A stretch of DNA of 64,000 nucleotides from Streptomyces sp. CBMA291. GTDB taxonomy: Bacteria; Actinomycetota; Actinomycetes; Streptomycetales; Streptomycetaceae. The notes under the pieces were generated by a model, which searched no databases, was not told the DNA's origin, and saw only the letters and a program-made list of their open reading frames with translations. Shown piece after piece: positions 1 through 7,698 of this stretch; position 1 is the first letter of the stretch; the number at the start of each line of letters is the position of its first letter. A program made the translations under genes and the position numbers. The stretch is taken from the NCBI RefSeq assembly GCF_014596525.1, contig NZ_MSJP01000114.1, positions 62,001 through 126,000 of the forward strand, in the 5' to 3' direction.

Positions 1-1
1 G

Positions 2-238
2 ATGTGCTCGCACGGCGACATCGTGAAGTCGATCGTGGCGGAGGCCCTCGGCCTGCACCTCGACCTCTTCCAGCGGATCCACGTCGACCCCTGCTCGGTC
101 ACCGTGATCCGCTGGACCCGCACCCGGCCCTTCCTGATCCGCCTCGGCGACACCGGGGATTTCGCCGGATTCGCTCCCCGCGAGCACCCCGAGGGCAACG
201 GGAAGGCGACCGTCGGAGGCGGTGCGGGCGCACCGTGA
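2..238 (+). CDS. Histidine phosphatase family protein, C-terminal part (5' end outside window)
   Basis: Only the last 78 or so codons are present, so the gene begins before the window. The visible start of the frame reads CSHGDIVKS, which matches the second conserved histidine region of the phosphoglycerate-mutase/histidine-phosphatase fold (SHGD). It is followed by the tail typical of the actinobacterial MSMEG_4193-type phosphatases found beside DUF3090 and mshC. The likely reaction is removal of phosphate from a small molecule through a phosphohistidine; the substrate is unknown. The ATG at position 2 is internal and not the real start. DUF3090 follows after 66 bases on the same strand. Confidence 0.75.
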   Translation: MCSHGDIVKSIVAEALGLHLDLFQRIHVDPCSVTVIRWTRTRPFLIRLGDTGDFAGFAPREHPEGNGKATVGGGAGAP

Positions 239-251
239 TCCCTTCGCGCAG

Positions 252-257
252 TAGGGT
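252..257 (+). promoter_or_regulatory. Possible -10 box (TAGGGT) for the DUF3090 gene
   Basis: TAGGGT lies about 48 bases before the GTG at 305. TAGGNT-type -10 hexamers are common for the housekeeping sigma factor of streptomycetes. No convincing -35 is visible, so this is a weak inference. Confidence 0.28.
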
Positions 258-304
258 GGACGCGCCGTTGTAGTACGACCGTCGAGACGCAAGGGAGCGG
301 GAGC

Positions 305-895
305 GTGTCCCGTCAGGTGTACCTCTACGACCCACCGGAGCGTTTCGTGGCCGGTACGGTCGGATTGCCTGGCCGCCGTACGTTCTTCCTCCAGGCGTCG
401 GCCGGTGGCCGGGTCACCAGCGTCGCCCTGGAGAAGACGCAGGTGGCCGCGCTCGCCGAGCGCATGGACGAACTCCTCGACGAGGTCGTGCGCCGCACCG
501 GGGGCAACGCCCCGGTGCCGGCCGTCGCCTCCGCGGAGGTCGCCGACACCGCCCCCCTCGACGTGCCCGTCGAGGAGGAGTTCCGGGTCGGCACCATGGC
601 CCTGGCCTGGGACGGCGACGAACAGCGCATGATCGTGGAGGCGCAGGCGCTCGTCGAACTCGACGTGGACTCCGAGGAGGACCTCGCCGAGGCCGAGGAG
701 CGGCTGCTCCAGGACGAGGAGAACGGCCCGCCGATGCTCCGCGTCCGCCTCAGCGGCGCCCAGGCGCGGGCCTTCGCCAAGCGGGCCCTCGACGTGGTCA
801 ACGCGGGCCGCCCGCCGTGCCCGCTGTGCAGCCTGCCGCTCGACCCCGAAGGCCATGTCTGCCCCCGCCAGAACGGATACCGTCGCGGAGCATGA
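305..895 (+). CDS. DUF3090 family protein
   Basis: A 196-residue soluble protein of the actinobacterial DUF3090 family, whose function is unknown. It opens with SRQVYLYDPPERFVAGTVG and has an acidic middle. It ends in a zinc-ribbon-like cysteine group (CPLC, then C about nine residues later in GHVCPRQ), suggesting a bound metal. The start is GTG at 305. Its stop overlaps the next gene's start as ATGA (892-895), so translation is probably coupled. This family typically sits between a histidine phosphatase, the SCO1664-type protein and mshC, so a role linked to mycothiol or a phosphorylated metabolite is plausible but unproven. Confidence 0.85.
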   Translation: MSRQVYLYDPPERFVAGTVGLPGRRTFFLQASAGGRVTSVALEKTQVAALAERMDELLDEVVRRTGGNAPVPAVASAEVADTAPLDVPVEEEFRVGTMALAWDGDEQRMIVEAQALVELDVDSEEDLAEAEERLLQDEENGPPMLRVRLSGAQARAFAKRALDVVNAGRPPCPLCSLPLDPEGHVCPRQNGYRRGA

Positions 896-1698
896 GCAGC
901 AGCCCCCCGACGCCGCCGGACGCCGAACTGCTCGCCCGCGGTGAGCTGACCGTGCGCGGCCGGGTCCGCGAGGCGTCCAACGCCGTCCTGTACTGCTCCG
1001 TCGCCTACGAGGGCCGGGAAGCGGCCTGCGTCTACAAACCGGTCGCGGGGGAGCGCCCGCTGTGGGACTTCCCCGACGGCACCCTCGCCCAGCGCGAGGT
1101 CGCCGCGTACGAGATATCCGAGGCCACCGGCTGGGGCCTGGTCCCGCCGACCGTGCTCCGTGACGGCCCCTACGGCGAGGGCATGGTCCAGCTGTGGATC
1201 GAGGCCGACCCGGAGGCGCGGCTGCTCGCCCTCACCGAGGACGACGAACCGGGCGAGGGCTGGAAGGCCGTCGGACCCGCCCAGATCGACGAGGAGCGCA
1301 CCGCGCTCCTCGTCCACGCAGACACCCCGGAGCTGCGCAGGCTCGCCGTCCTCGACGCCGTCATCAACAACGGCGACCGCAAGGGCGGGCATCTGCTGCC
1401 CGCCCCGGACGGGCACCTTTACGGCATCGACCACGGGGTCACCTTCCACGTCGACGACAAGCTCCGCACCCTGCTGTGGGGCTGGGCGGGCGAGGAACTG
1501 CCCGAGGAGGCGACCGGGGTCCTGGACGGGCTCGACCGGGACCTGACGCCCGGCGCGCCGCTCGCCACCCGCCTGGCGGAACTGCTGACGACTGTCGAGG
1601 TGGCGGCGGTACGCGCGCGCGTGGGCGCCCTGCGGTCCACCGGGCGCCATCCGGAGCCCTCGGGACAGTGGCCGTCGATCCCCTGGCCACCGGTCTGA
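892..1698 (+). CDS. SCO1664 family protein, kinase-like (PI3/4-kinase or HipA-like fold)
   Basis: A 268-residue protein of the actinobacterial SCO1664 family. ATG at 892 is preferred because it overlaps the DUF3090 stop; an ATG at 817 in the same frame lies inside DUF3090. Visible kinase-like marks are a lysine-containing strand (ACVYKPV near residue 49), a catalytic-loop-like NNGDRKGGH (residues 159-167, with D162) and GIDHG (178-182) in the place of a DFG-type metal site. These resemble PI4-kinase or HipA-type kinases. The substrate is unknown. The gene sits just upstream of mshC, so the partner could be an inositol- or mycothiol-related molecule; that is inference from position only. Confidence 0.75.
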   Translation: MSSSPPTPPDAELLARGELTVRGRVREASNAVLYCSVAYEGREAACVYKPVAGERPLWDFPDGTLAQREVAAYEISEATGWGLVPPTVLRDGPYGEGMVQLWIEADPEARLLALTEDDEPGEGWKAVGPAQIDEERTALLVHADTPELRRLAVLDAVINNGDRKGGHLLPAPDGHLYGIDHGVTFHVDDKLRTLLWGWAGEELPEEATGVLDGLDRDLTPGAPLATRLAELLTTVEVAAVRARVGALRSTGRHPEPSGQWPSIPWPPV

Positions 1699-1847
1699 GC
1701 CGACCGACGATTTCCGGCCAAACAGCCGGAGGGCGCTCGGAACCCTCGGGGGTATGCACGTACGCCTCCGACCCGCAAGAGTGCCTCATTGGTCAAGATC
1801 GCCCATCCGGTTCGTATCCGGAACACCTGTCCGGTTACGCTCGGGTC

Positions 1848-3077
1848 ATGCATGCCTGGCCCGCTTCTGAGGTCCCCGCCCTTCCCGGCAAGGGCCGCGA
1901 CCTCCGGATCCACGACACCTCGACCGGCGGACGAGTGACTCTCGTCCCCGGCCCCGTCGCCCGTCTCTACGTCTGCGGCATCACGCCGTACGACGCGACC
2001 CACATGGGTCACGCGGCGACCTACAACGCGTTCGACCTCGTTCAGCGCGTGTGGCTCGACACCAAGCGGCAGGTGCACTACGTCCAGAACGTCACCGATG
2101 TCGACGACCCGCTCCTGGAGCGCGCGATCCGCGACGGTGTCGACTGGGTGGGCCTCGCCGAGCGCGAGACCGCCCTCTTCCGCGAGGACATGACGGCCCT
2201 GCGGATGCTGCCCCCGAAGCACTACATCGGGGCGGTCGAGGCCATACCCGGCATCGTGCCGCTCGTCGAGCGCCTGCGTGACTCCGGTGCCGCCTACGAG
2301 CTGGAAGGCGACATCTACTTCTCCGTCGACGCCGACCCGCACTTCGGTCAGGTCTCGCACTACACCACCGAGCTGATGCGCCACCTCTCCGCCGAGCGCG
2401 GCGGCGACCCGGAGCGCCCCGGCAAGAAGAACCCGCTCGACCCGATGCTCTGGATGGCCGCCCGCGAGGGCGAGCCGAGCTGGGACGGCGGCAGCCTCGG
2501 CGCCGGACGCCCCGGCTGGCACATCGAGTGCGTCGCCATCGCCCTCGACCACCTCGGCATGGGCTTCGACGTACAGGGCGGCGGCTCCGACCTGATCTTC
2601 CCGCACCACGAGATGGGCGCCTCCCACGCCCAGGCCCTCACCGGCGAGTTCCCCATGGCCAAGGCGTACGTCCACGCCGGCATGGTCGGCCTCGACGGCG
2701 AGAAGATGTCCAAGTCCCGGGGCAACCTGGTCTTCGTCTCCCGGCTCCGGCAGGACGGCGTCGACCCGGCCGCCATCCGGCTCGCGCTCCTTTCCCACCA
2801 CTACCGCGCCGACTGGGAGTGGACCGACGGGATCCTCCAGGACGCGGTGGAGCGGCTCGGCCGCTGGCGCGCCGCCGTGTCCCGCCCCGACGGCCCGTCC
2901 GCCGACGCGCTCGTCGAGGAGCTGCGCGAGGCCCTCTCCGACGACCTCGACACCCCGACCGCGCTCCTCGCGGTCGACCGCTGGGCCGCGCTCCAGGAGG
3001 CCGAGGGCGGCACGGACGAGTCCGCCCCCGGCCTCGTCTCCCGCGCGGTCGACGCGCTCCTCGGCGTCGCCCTGTAA
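1848..3077 (+). CDS. mshC: Cysteine--1-D-myo-inosityl 2-amino-2-deoxy-alpha-D-glucopyranoside ligase
   Basis: MshC (409 residues) joins cysteine to GlcN-Ins using ATP, the ligase step of mycothiol synthesis in the cytosol. It is a class-I cysteinyl-tRNA-synthetase paralogue without the anticodon-binding domain. Visible motifs are a zinc-ligand cysteine at C43 (YVCGITPYDATHMGHA), the HIGH-like HMGH at 52-55, GWHIEC near 223-228, FPHHE, and KMSKS at 286-290. Length fits MshC (about 410) rather than CysRS (about 460). The start is ATG at 1848; in-frame codons upstream belong to a 149-base spacer. A strong bidirectional hairpin follows the stop. Confidence 0.95.
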   Translation: MHAWPASEVPALPGKGRDLRIHDTSTGGRVTLVPGPVARLYVCGITPYDATHMGHAATYNAFDLVQRVWLDTKRQVHYVQNVTDVDDPLLERAIRDGVDWVGLAERETALFREDMTALRMLPPKHYIGAVEAIPGIVPLVERLRDSGAAYELEGDIYFSVDADPHFGQVSHYTTELMRHLSAERGGDPERPGKKNPLDPMLWMAAREGEPSWDGGSLGAGRPGWHIECVAIALDHLGMGFDVQGGGSDLIFPHHEMGASHAQALTGEFPMAKAYVHAGMVGLDGEKMSKSRGNLVFVSRLRQDGVDPAAIRLALLSHHYRADWEWTDGILQDAVERLGRWRAAVSRPDGPSADALVEELREALSDDLDTPTALLAVDRWAALQEAEGGTDESAPGLVSRAVDALLGVAL

Positions 3078-3116
3078 ACAGGCGGGGGCTTCGGCCCCGC
3101 CCGCACCCGCCCACGC

Positions 3117-3154
3117 GAAGGCCCCCGGACTCCTCACGGAGCCCGGGGGCCTTC
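3117..3154. terminator. Bidirectional terminator between mshC and the PAC2 gene
   Basis: A GC-rich inverted repeat, AAGGCCCCCGG then CCGGGGGCCTT after a 13-base spacer, sits between two converging genes. It can serve both directions. Confidence 0.8.
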
Positions 3155-3185
3155 GTCTTCCGCCCTGCGACCAGACCCGGGGCGG

Positions 3186-4760
3186 CTAGACCCCGGAACC
3201 GGAGTCGGCTCCGGAACCGGAACCGGAGCCCGATCCCGAGCCTGAACCGGAGCCCGATCCCGAGCCCGATTCCGGGCCGGAGTCCGATTCCGGGCCCGAG
3301 TCGGCTCCGGGGTCGGTCCCGGGGTCGGTCCCGGTCTCCGAGTCGGCTCCGGGGGCGGCCCCGGCCCCGGAGCGGGTCCCGGTCCCTGAGTCGGTCCCGG
3401 ACCCGGTCCCGGAACCGGCACCAGTCCCGGCCTCGGCCTCGGCCTCGGCGTCGAGCCCCGTTCCGGAAGCGTTCCCGGCCTCGGAAGCGTTCCCGGCATC
3501 AGCATCGGCTCCGGCGGACCCCGTGTCCCCGTCCGGCGGTACGTCGTCGGAACCGTCCGGCTCCTCCTCGGCCCGCTTCCCGGAGGTCTCCGCAGAGCCC
3601 TCGGCCGTACCACCCGAGCCCTGGACCGCGTCCCCAGCGCCCTCGTCCGCGTTCCCCGACCCACCGGCCGAGCTTCCCGCACCCTCCGCACCCGGCACGG
3701 CCTCCGCGTCGGGTACGGCCTCCGTACCCGACTCAGCCTCCGTACCCGGCGCGCCCTCCGTATCGGGCTGAGCCTCCGCGTCAGACCGGGTCTCCGCGTC
3801 CGGCTGTGTCTCCGGGCCGGGCTGTTCCGGCTTCGGGGGGCGGGTGCGGCCGCCGCTCGTCTCGCGGAGGAAGGCCGTGTCACCGCCTTCCGTGGCCAGA
3901 CCGGGGCCCGGCCCCGTGCCCGGCTCGCGTCGCCGCAGATACCGCTCGAACTCCCGGGCGATGGCCTCGCCCGAGGCCTCCGGCAGCTCCGCCGTGTCCC
4001 GGGCCTCCTCCAGGGTCTGCACGTACTCGGCGACCTCGCTGTCCTCGGCGGCCAGCTGGTCCACGCCGAGCTGCCACGCCCGCGCGTCCTCGGGCAGCTC
4101 GCCCAGCGGGATGCGCAGCCCGATCAGGTCCTCAAGGCGGTTGAGGAGGGCCAGGGTGGCCTTCGGGTTCGGCGGCTGCGACACGTAGTGCGGCACCGCC
4201 GCCCAGAGGCTGACCGCCGGGACGCCCGCGTGGGTGCACGCCTCCTGGAGGATGCCGACGATGCCCGTCGGTCCCTCGTACCGGGTCTCCTCCAGGTCCA
4301 TCGTCCGCGCCAGGTCCGGATCGGAGGTCACCCCGCTGACCGGCACCGGCCGGGTGTGCGGGGTGTCCCCGAGCAGCGCGCCCAGGATGACGACCATCTC
4401 CACGCCCAGCTCGTGCGCGAAGGCGAGGATTTCGTTGCAGAAGGAACGCCAGCGCATCGACGGCTCGATGCCGCGGACGAGGACCAGGTCGCGGGGTTTG
4501 TCGCCGCCGACCCGGATCACGGAGAGCCGGGTCGTCGGCCAGGTGATCTTCCGTACGCCGTTCTCCAGGAAGACCGTCGGCCGGTTGACCTGGAAGTCGT
4601 AGTAGTCCTCGGCGTCGAGCGCCGCGAACACCTCGCCCTTCCATTCCCGGTCCAGGTGGGCGACCGCGGTGGAGGCGGCGTCGCCGGCGTCGTTCCAGCC
4701 TTCGAACGCGGCCACCATGACCGGGTCGACCAGCTCGGGTACCCCCTCGAGCTCGATCAC
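3186..4760 (-). CDS. PAC2 family protein with a long Gly/Ser/Glu/Asp-rich C-terminal tail
   Basis: The first 310 or so residues are a PAC2-family domain (MIELEGVPELVDP, AAFEGWNDAGDAAS, LVLVRGIEPSMRW, GVPAVSLWAAVPHYVSQPPNP). PAC2 proteins resemble proteasome assembly chaperones, and bacterial members are often called PAC2-like ATP-grasp-associated or of unknown role. After about residue 310 the protein becomes a tail of some 210 residues made of G, S, T, E, D, A and P. It ends in a nearly pure (Gly-Ser)n stretch encoded by tandem DNA repeats at 3189-3330. Family members are normally about 300-400 residues, so 524 is long. The start ATG at 4760 gives the expected N-terminus. The Pup-proteasome locus lies about 19 kb away. 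Confidence 0.85.
   Translation of the reverse strand: MIELEGVPELVDPVMVAAFEGWNDAGDAASTAVAHLDREWKGEVFAALDAEDYYDFQVNRPTVFLENGVRKITWPTTRLSVIRVGGDKPRDLVLVRGIEPSMRWRSFCNEILAFAHELGVEMVVILGALLGDTPHTRPVPVSGVTSDPDLARTMDLEETRYEGPTGIVGILQEACTHAGVPAVSLWAAVPHYVSQPPNPKATLALLNRLEDLIGLRIPLGELPEDARAWQLGVDQLAAEDSEVAEYVQTLEEARDTAELPEASGEAIAREFERYLRRREPGTGPGPGLATEGGDTAFLRETSGGRTRPPKPEQPGPETQPDAETRSDAEAQPDTEGAPGTEAESGTEAVPDAEAVPGAEGAGSSAGGSGNADEGAGDAVQGSGGTAEGSAETSGKRAEEEPDGSDDVPPDGDTGSAGADADAGNASEAGNASGTGLDAEAEAEAGTGAGSGTGSGTDSGTGTRSGAGAAPGADSETGTDPGTDPGADSGPESDSGPESGSGSGSGSGSGSGSGSGSGADSGSGV
3189..3330 (-). repeat. Imperfect 24-base coding repeats (Gly-Ser tail of the PAC2 protein)
   Basis: On the plus strand, units such as CCGGAGCCCGATCCCGAG recur with small changes. 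They are in frame in the PAC2 gene and encode GS-rich and SGPES-type residues. Such arrays change length by slippage, so tail length may vary among strains. Confidence 0.75.
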
Positions 4761-4902
4761 CCAGCGCCTCCTTCTCGAAGTTCCTGTCGTAACGGAGCAA
4801 CCTTACGGCTTTCCGAAGGCCCGCCCGCAGTCCCCGGACACCTCCGAAAACCCGTGCGGCCTTGATCGACTACCCAGGAACCCGACTTCGCACACGGCGC
4901 GG

Positions 4903-5964
4903 TCACTCCTCCCAGAGCGTGCTGGGCGCCTCCCTCCGGATCACGGGTGCGATCTCCTCGGCGAACCGCTGGAGCGTCTCGGTCTGCTCGGCCGTGGACT
5001 GGCCGAAGTTGTCGACGCTGACGGACTGGAGGTCGTGCCGGTAGAAGCGGTGGTAGCCGAGGATCTTGTCGATGATCTGCTGCGGCGAACCGATCAGCTG
5101 CGGGCCGTCCGCGATGGCCTCCTCGATCGTGCGGAACGGGGTGTTGTACCCGGCCCTGCCCTCCAGATGCGGCCGGAAACTCTGCCGGACCTTCGCCTCG
5201 TACAGCTCCTTGTAGCGGCTGACGGCCTGCTCGGCGGTGTCCGCGATGAGCAGCCCCCCGGAACCGGCCGCCACGCGCGCGTGGGCCGGGTCGTGCCCGT
5301 ACTCCTCGAACTTCTCCCGGTAGTGGGCGATGAGCTTCGCGTACGCCTCACGGGGCTGGACGGCGTTGGCGGTGAACAGCGGGTCGCCGTGCTTCGCCGC
5401 GAGGTCGGGGGAGTTGAGGCTGGTGGCCGAGCCGTGCCAGATCCGGGGCGGACCGGCGTACGGGCGCGGGACCGTGGTCACGTTCTTCAGGGCGGGCCGG
5501 AACTCGCCCGCCCAGTCGACGCCCTCCTCCGTCCAGAGCCGGCGCAGCAGCTCGTACTTCTCCTTCTGGAGGTCCCACTGCCGTTCCTCGTCGAGCCCGA
5601 AGAGGTCGAAGTGCCCGGCCTCCGCGCCCTTGCCGACGACGAGGTCGATCCGGCCCCGGGAGAGCTGGTCCAGGGTCGCGTAGTCCTCGGCGACCCGCAC
5701 CGGATCGAGGATCGCCACCACGGTGACCCCGGTGAGGAGCCTGATGCGGGTGGTGCGGGCGGCGAGCGCGCCGAGCAGGACGGTCGGCGCGGACGAGAGG
5801 TACGGGCCCGCGTGCCGCTCGCCGACCGCGTACGCGTCGAAGCCGAGCCGTTCGGCGGTCTCGCCCAGGGCGACGACCTGTTCGAGGCGGTCGGCGGGGG
5901 AGAGGATGTCGCCGGTCAGCGGGTGCGGGTAGTGGGGGACGATCGTGAGCACCTGAAACTTCAT
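4903..5964 (-). CDS. LLM class flavin-dependent oxidoreductase (luciferase-like monooxygenase)
   Basis: A 353-residue TIM-barrel enzyme of the bacterial luciferase-like superfamily, using FMN or F420. Typical stretches are FDAYAVGERHAG, LLTGVTVVAILDPVRVAEDYATLDQLSRGR, a GKGAEAGHFDLFG segment, and IGSPQQIIDKI near the C-terminus. The substrate cannot be read from sequence. Translation probably starts at ATG 5964 (MKFQVLTIVPHYPHP); an ATG three codons upstream is also possible. It lies downstream of glpD on the same strand with a hairpin in the 114-base gap, so it is probably not part of the glycerol operon. Confidence 0.88.
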   Translation of the reverse strand: MKFQVLTIVPHYPHPLTGDILSPADRLEQVVALGETAERLGFDAYAVGERHAGPYLSSAPTVLLGALAARTTRIRLLTGVTVVAILDPVRVAEDYATLDQLSRGRIDLVVGKGAEAGHFDLFGLDEERQWDLQKEKYELLRRLWTEEGVDWAGEFRPALKNVTTVPRPYAGPPRIWHGSATSLNSPDLAAKHGDPLFTANAVQPREAYAKLIAHYREKFEEYGHDPAHARVAAGSGGLLIADTAEQAVSRYKELYEAKVRQSFRPHLEGRAGYNTPFRTIEEAIADGPQLIGSPQQIIDKILGYHRFYRHDLQSVSVDNFGQSTAEQTETLQRFAEEIAPVIRREAPSTLWEE

Positions 5965-6021
5965 GGCTCCCACTCTGCGCGCCGACTGTTGCGGCCGTAT
6001 GGACGGCGTGTGGCACGCCGA

Positions 6022-6052
6022 GGGGGCGGCCCCCGGCAGGGGAACCGCCCCC
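6022..6052 (-). terminator. Terminator-like hairpin after the glycerol operon
   Basis: GGGGGCGG pairs with CCGCCCCC across a 15-base loop, about 26 bases beyond the glpD stop (minus strand). It fits the end of the glpFKD transcript. Confidence 0.6.
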
Positions 6053-6078
6053 GGGCACGAGGGAGTCGGCGTACGCGG

Positions 6079-7692
6079 CTACTTCCGCAGCATCGCCTCG
6101 ACGTCGGCGCGGATCTCGTCCGTGGCCAGGCCCCGGATGGTCAGCGTCGTACGGCGGCGCAGCACGTCGTCCGCCGTCTCGGCCCACTCGTGGTCGCGGG
6201 CGTAGGCGACCTGCGCCCAGATCTCCGGCGCGTCCGGGTGGACGCGGCGGGCCAGATCCGGGTTCTCGTTCGCCATCCGGGCGATGTCGAAGGAGAGCGA
6301 ACCGTAATGGGTCGCCAGGTGCCGGGCGGTGTCGGCGGCCATCCGGGGGCCGGGGGCAGGACCGTCGACGAGCAGCCGGTGGGCGACCGCGTCCGGGTGG
6401 GCGACGCCGGGCAGCGGGAGCCGCTTGGGCAGCGCCGACACCGGCACCACGCCCTCGGCGTCCTCGCCGAGCCGGCGTCCGGGCAGCTGCTCCAGCTTGC
6501 GCAGCACCGTACGGCCGATGTGCCGGAAGGTCGTCCACTTGCCGCCGGCCACCGACAGCATGCCGCCGCGGCCCTCGGTCACGACCGTCTCGCGCTTGGC
6601 CTTGGAGGTGTCGCCGGGGCCGCCGGGCAGCACCCGGAGCCCGGCGAACGAGTAGGTGATCAGATCGCGGGAGAGCTGCTGGTCGCGGATGGAGAAGGCG
6701 GCCTCGTCCAGGATCTGGGCGGTGTCCTTCTCGGTGACCGAGACCTCGCCGGGGTCGCCCTCGTACTCCTCGTCGGTGGTGCCGAGCAGGAGCATGTCCT
6801 CCCAGGGCAGGGCGAAGGTGATCCGGTACTTGTCGATCGGGGTGGCCAGGGCCGCCTTCCAGGGCGAGGTCCGCTTGAGGACCAGGTGCGCGCCCTTGGA
6901 GAGACGGATGGAGGGGGCCGCGTTGGGGTCCTCCATCCGGCGCAGGTGGTCGACCCAGGGGCCGGTCGCGTTGAGGACGAGGCGGGCGGTGACGCCGAAC
7001 TCGTCGCCGCTCGTACGGTCCTTCAGGTCGGCGCCGGTGACCCGGCCCCGGGTGAAGCGGAGCCCGGTGACCTCGGCGTGGTTGAGGACGGTGGCCCCGG
7101 CGTCGACGGCCGCGCGGACCGTCATCAGGGCCATCCGGGCGTCGTTCATCTGGTCGTCGCCGTAGACGGCCACGGCCTTGAGACCGTCGGTGCGCAGCTC
7201 CGGCACGTCCTGCGCCGCCTTGGCGGGGGAGAGCAGATGGCCGACGCCGTCGCCGAAGGCGGACAGGGCGCTGTAGGCGAAGACGCCCGCGCCGAGCTTG
7301 GCCGCGCCGTGCGGGCCGCCCTTGTAGACGGGCAGGTAGAAGGTGAGGGGGTTGGCGAGGTGTGGTGCCACCTGACGGGAGACCGCGCGCCGCTCGAAGT
7401 GGTTCTCCGCGACCAGCTTCACCGCGCCGGTCTGGAGGTAGCGCAGACCGCCGTGGAGCAGCTTGGAGGAGGCGGATGAGGTGGCGCCGGCGAAGTCGCC
7501 GGCGTCCACCAGGGCCACCCGCAGGCCCGACTGCGCGGCGTGCCAGGCGGTGGAGATGCCCAGGATGCCGCCGCCGATCACCAGGAGGTCGTACGTCGCC
7601 TTGGAAAGCCGGTCCCGGGTCTCGGCGCGGCTCGGGAGGGAGCCGGACGCCGGGTGCGTCCCGAGGGCAGGGACGCTCTGCAGGGTGGTCAT
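6079..7692 (-). CDS. glpD: Glycerol-3-phosphate dehydrogenase (FAD-dependent)
   Basis: GlpD (537 residues; gylB in Streptomyces) oxidises sn-glycerol-3-phosphate to dihydroxyacetone phosphate and passes electrons to the respiratory quinone pool at the membrane. The N-terminus has the FAD dinucleotide-binding motif (DLLVIGGGILGIS, about residues 34-46), then the family's SSASSKLLHGGLRYLQ and, later, VAGGKWTTFR. It follows glpK by six bases on the minus strand, so the two are certainly co-transcribed. Confidence 0.96.
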   Translation of the reverse strand: MTTLQSVPALGTHPASGSLPSRAETRDRLSKATYDLLVIGGGILGISTAWHAAQSGLRVALVDAGDFAGATSSASSKLLHGGLRYLQTGAVKLVAENHFERRAVSRQVAPHLANPLTFYLPVYKGGPHGAAKLGAGVFAYSALSAFGDGVGHLLSPAKAAQDVPELRTDGLKAVAVYGDDQMNDARMALMTVRAAVDAGATVLNHAEVTGLRFTRGRVTGADLKDRTSGDEFGVTARLVLNATGPWVDHLRRMEDPNAAPSIRLSKGAHLVLKRTSPWKAALATPIDKYRITFALPWEDMLLLGTTDEEYEGDPGEVSVTEKDTAQILDEAAFSIRDQQLSRDLITYSFAGLRVLPGGPGDTSKAKRETVVTEGRGGMLSVAGGKWTTFRHIGRTVLRKLEQLPGRRLGEDAEGVVPVSALPKRLPLPGVAHPDAVAHRLLVDGPAPGPRMAADTARHLATHYGSLSFDIARMANENPDLARRVHPDAPEIWAQVAYARDHEWAETADDVLRRRTTLTIRGLATDEIRADVEAMLRK

Positions 7693-7698
7693 CGTGAA

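Noticed and set aside
3134..3883. Arg/Pro-rich frame on the minus strand alongside the PAC2 tail
   Set aside because: It is the alternative reading of the same tandem repeats; the PAC2 frame is continuous with a real domain.
4669..7479. A 936-codon plus-strand open frame opposite the glycerol genes
   Set aside because: Composition is rich in V, G, R, D and L with no domain; it is the antisense shadow of glpD and the monooxygenase gene.
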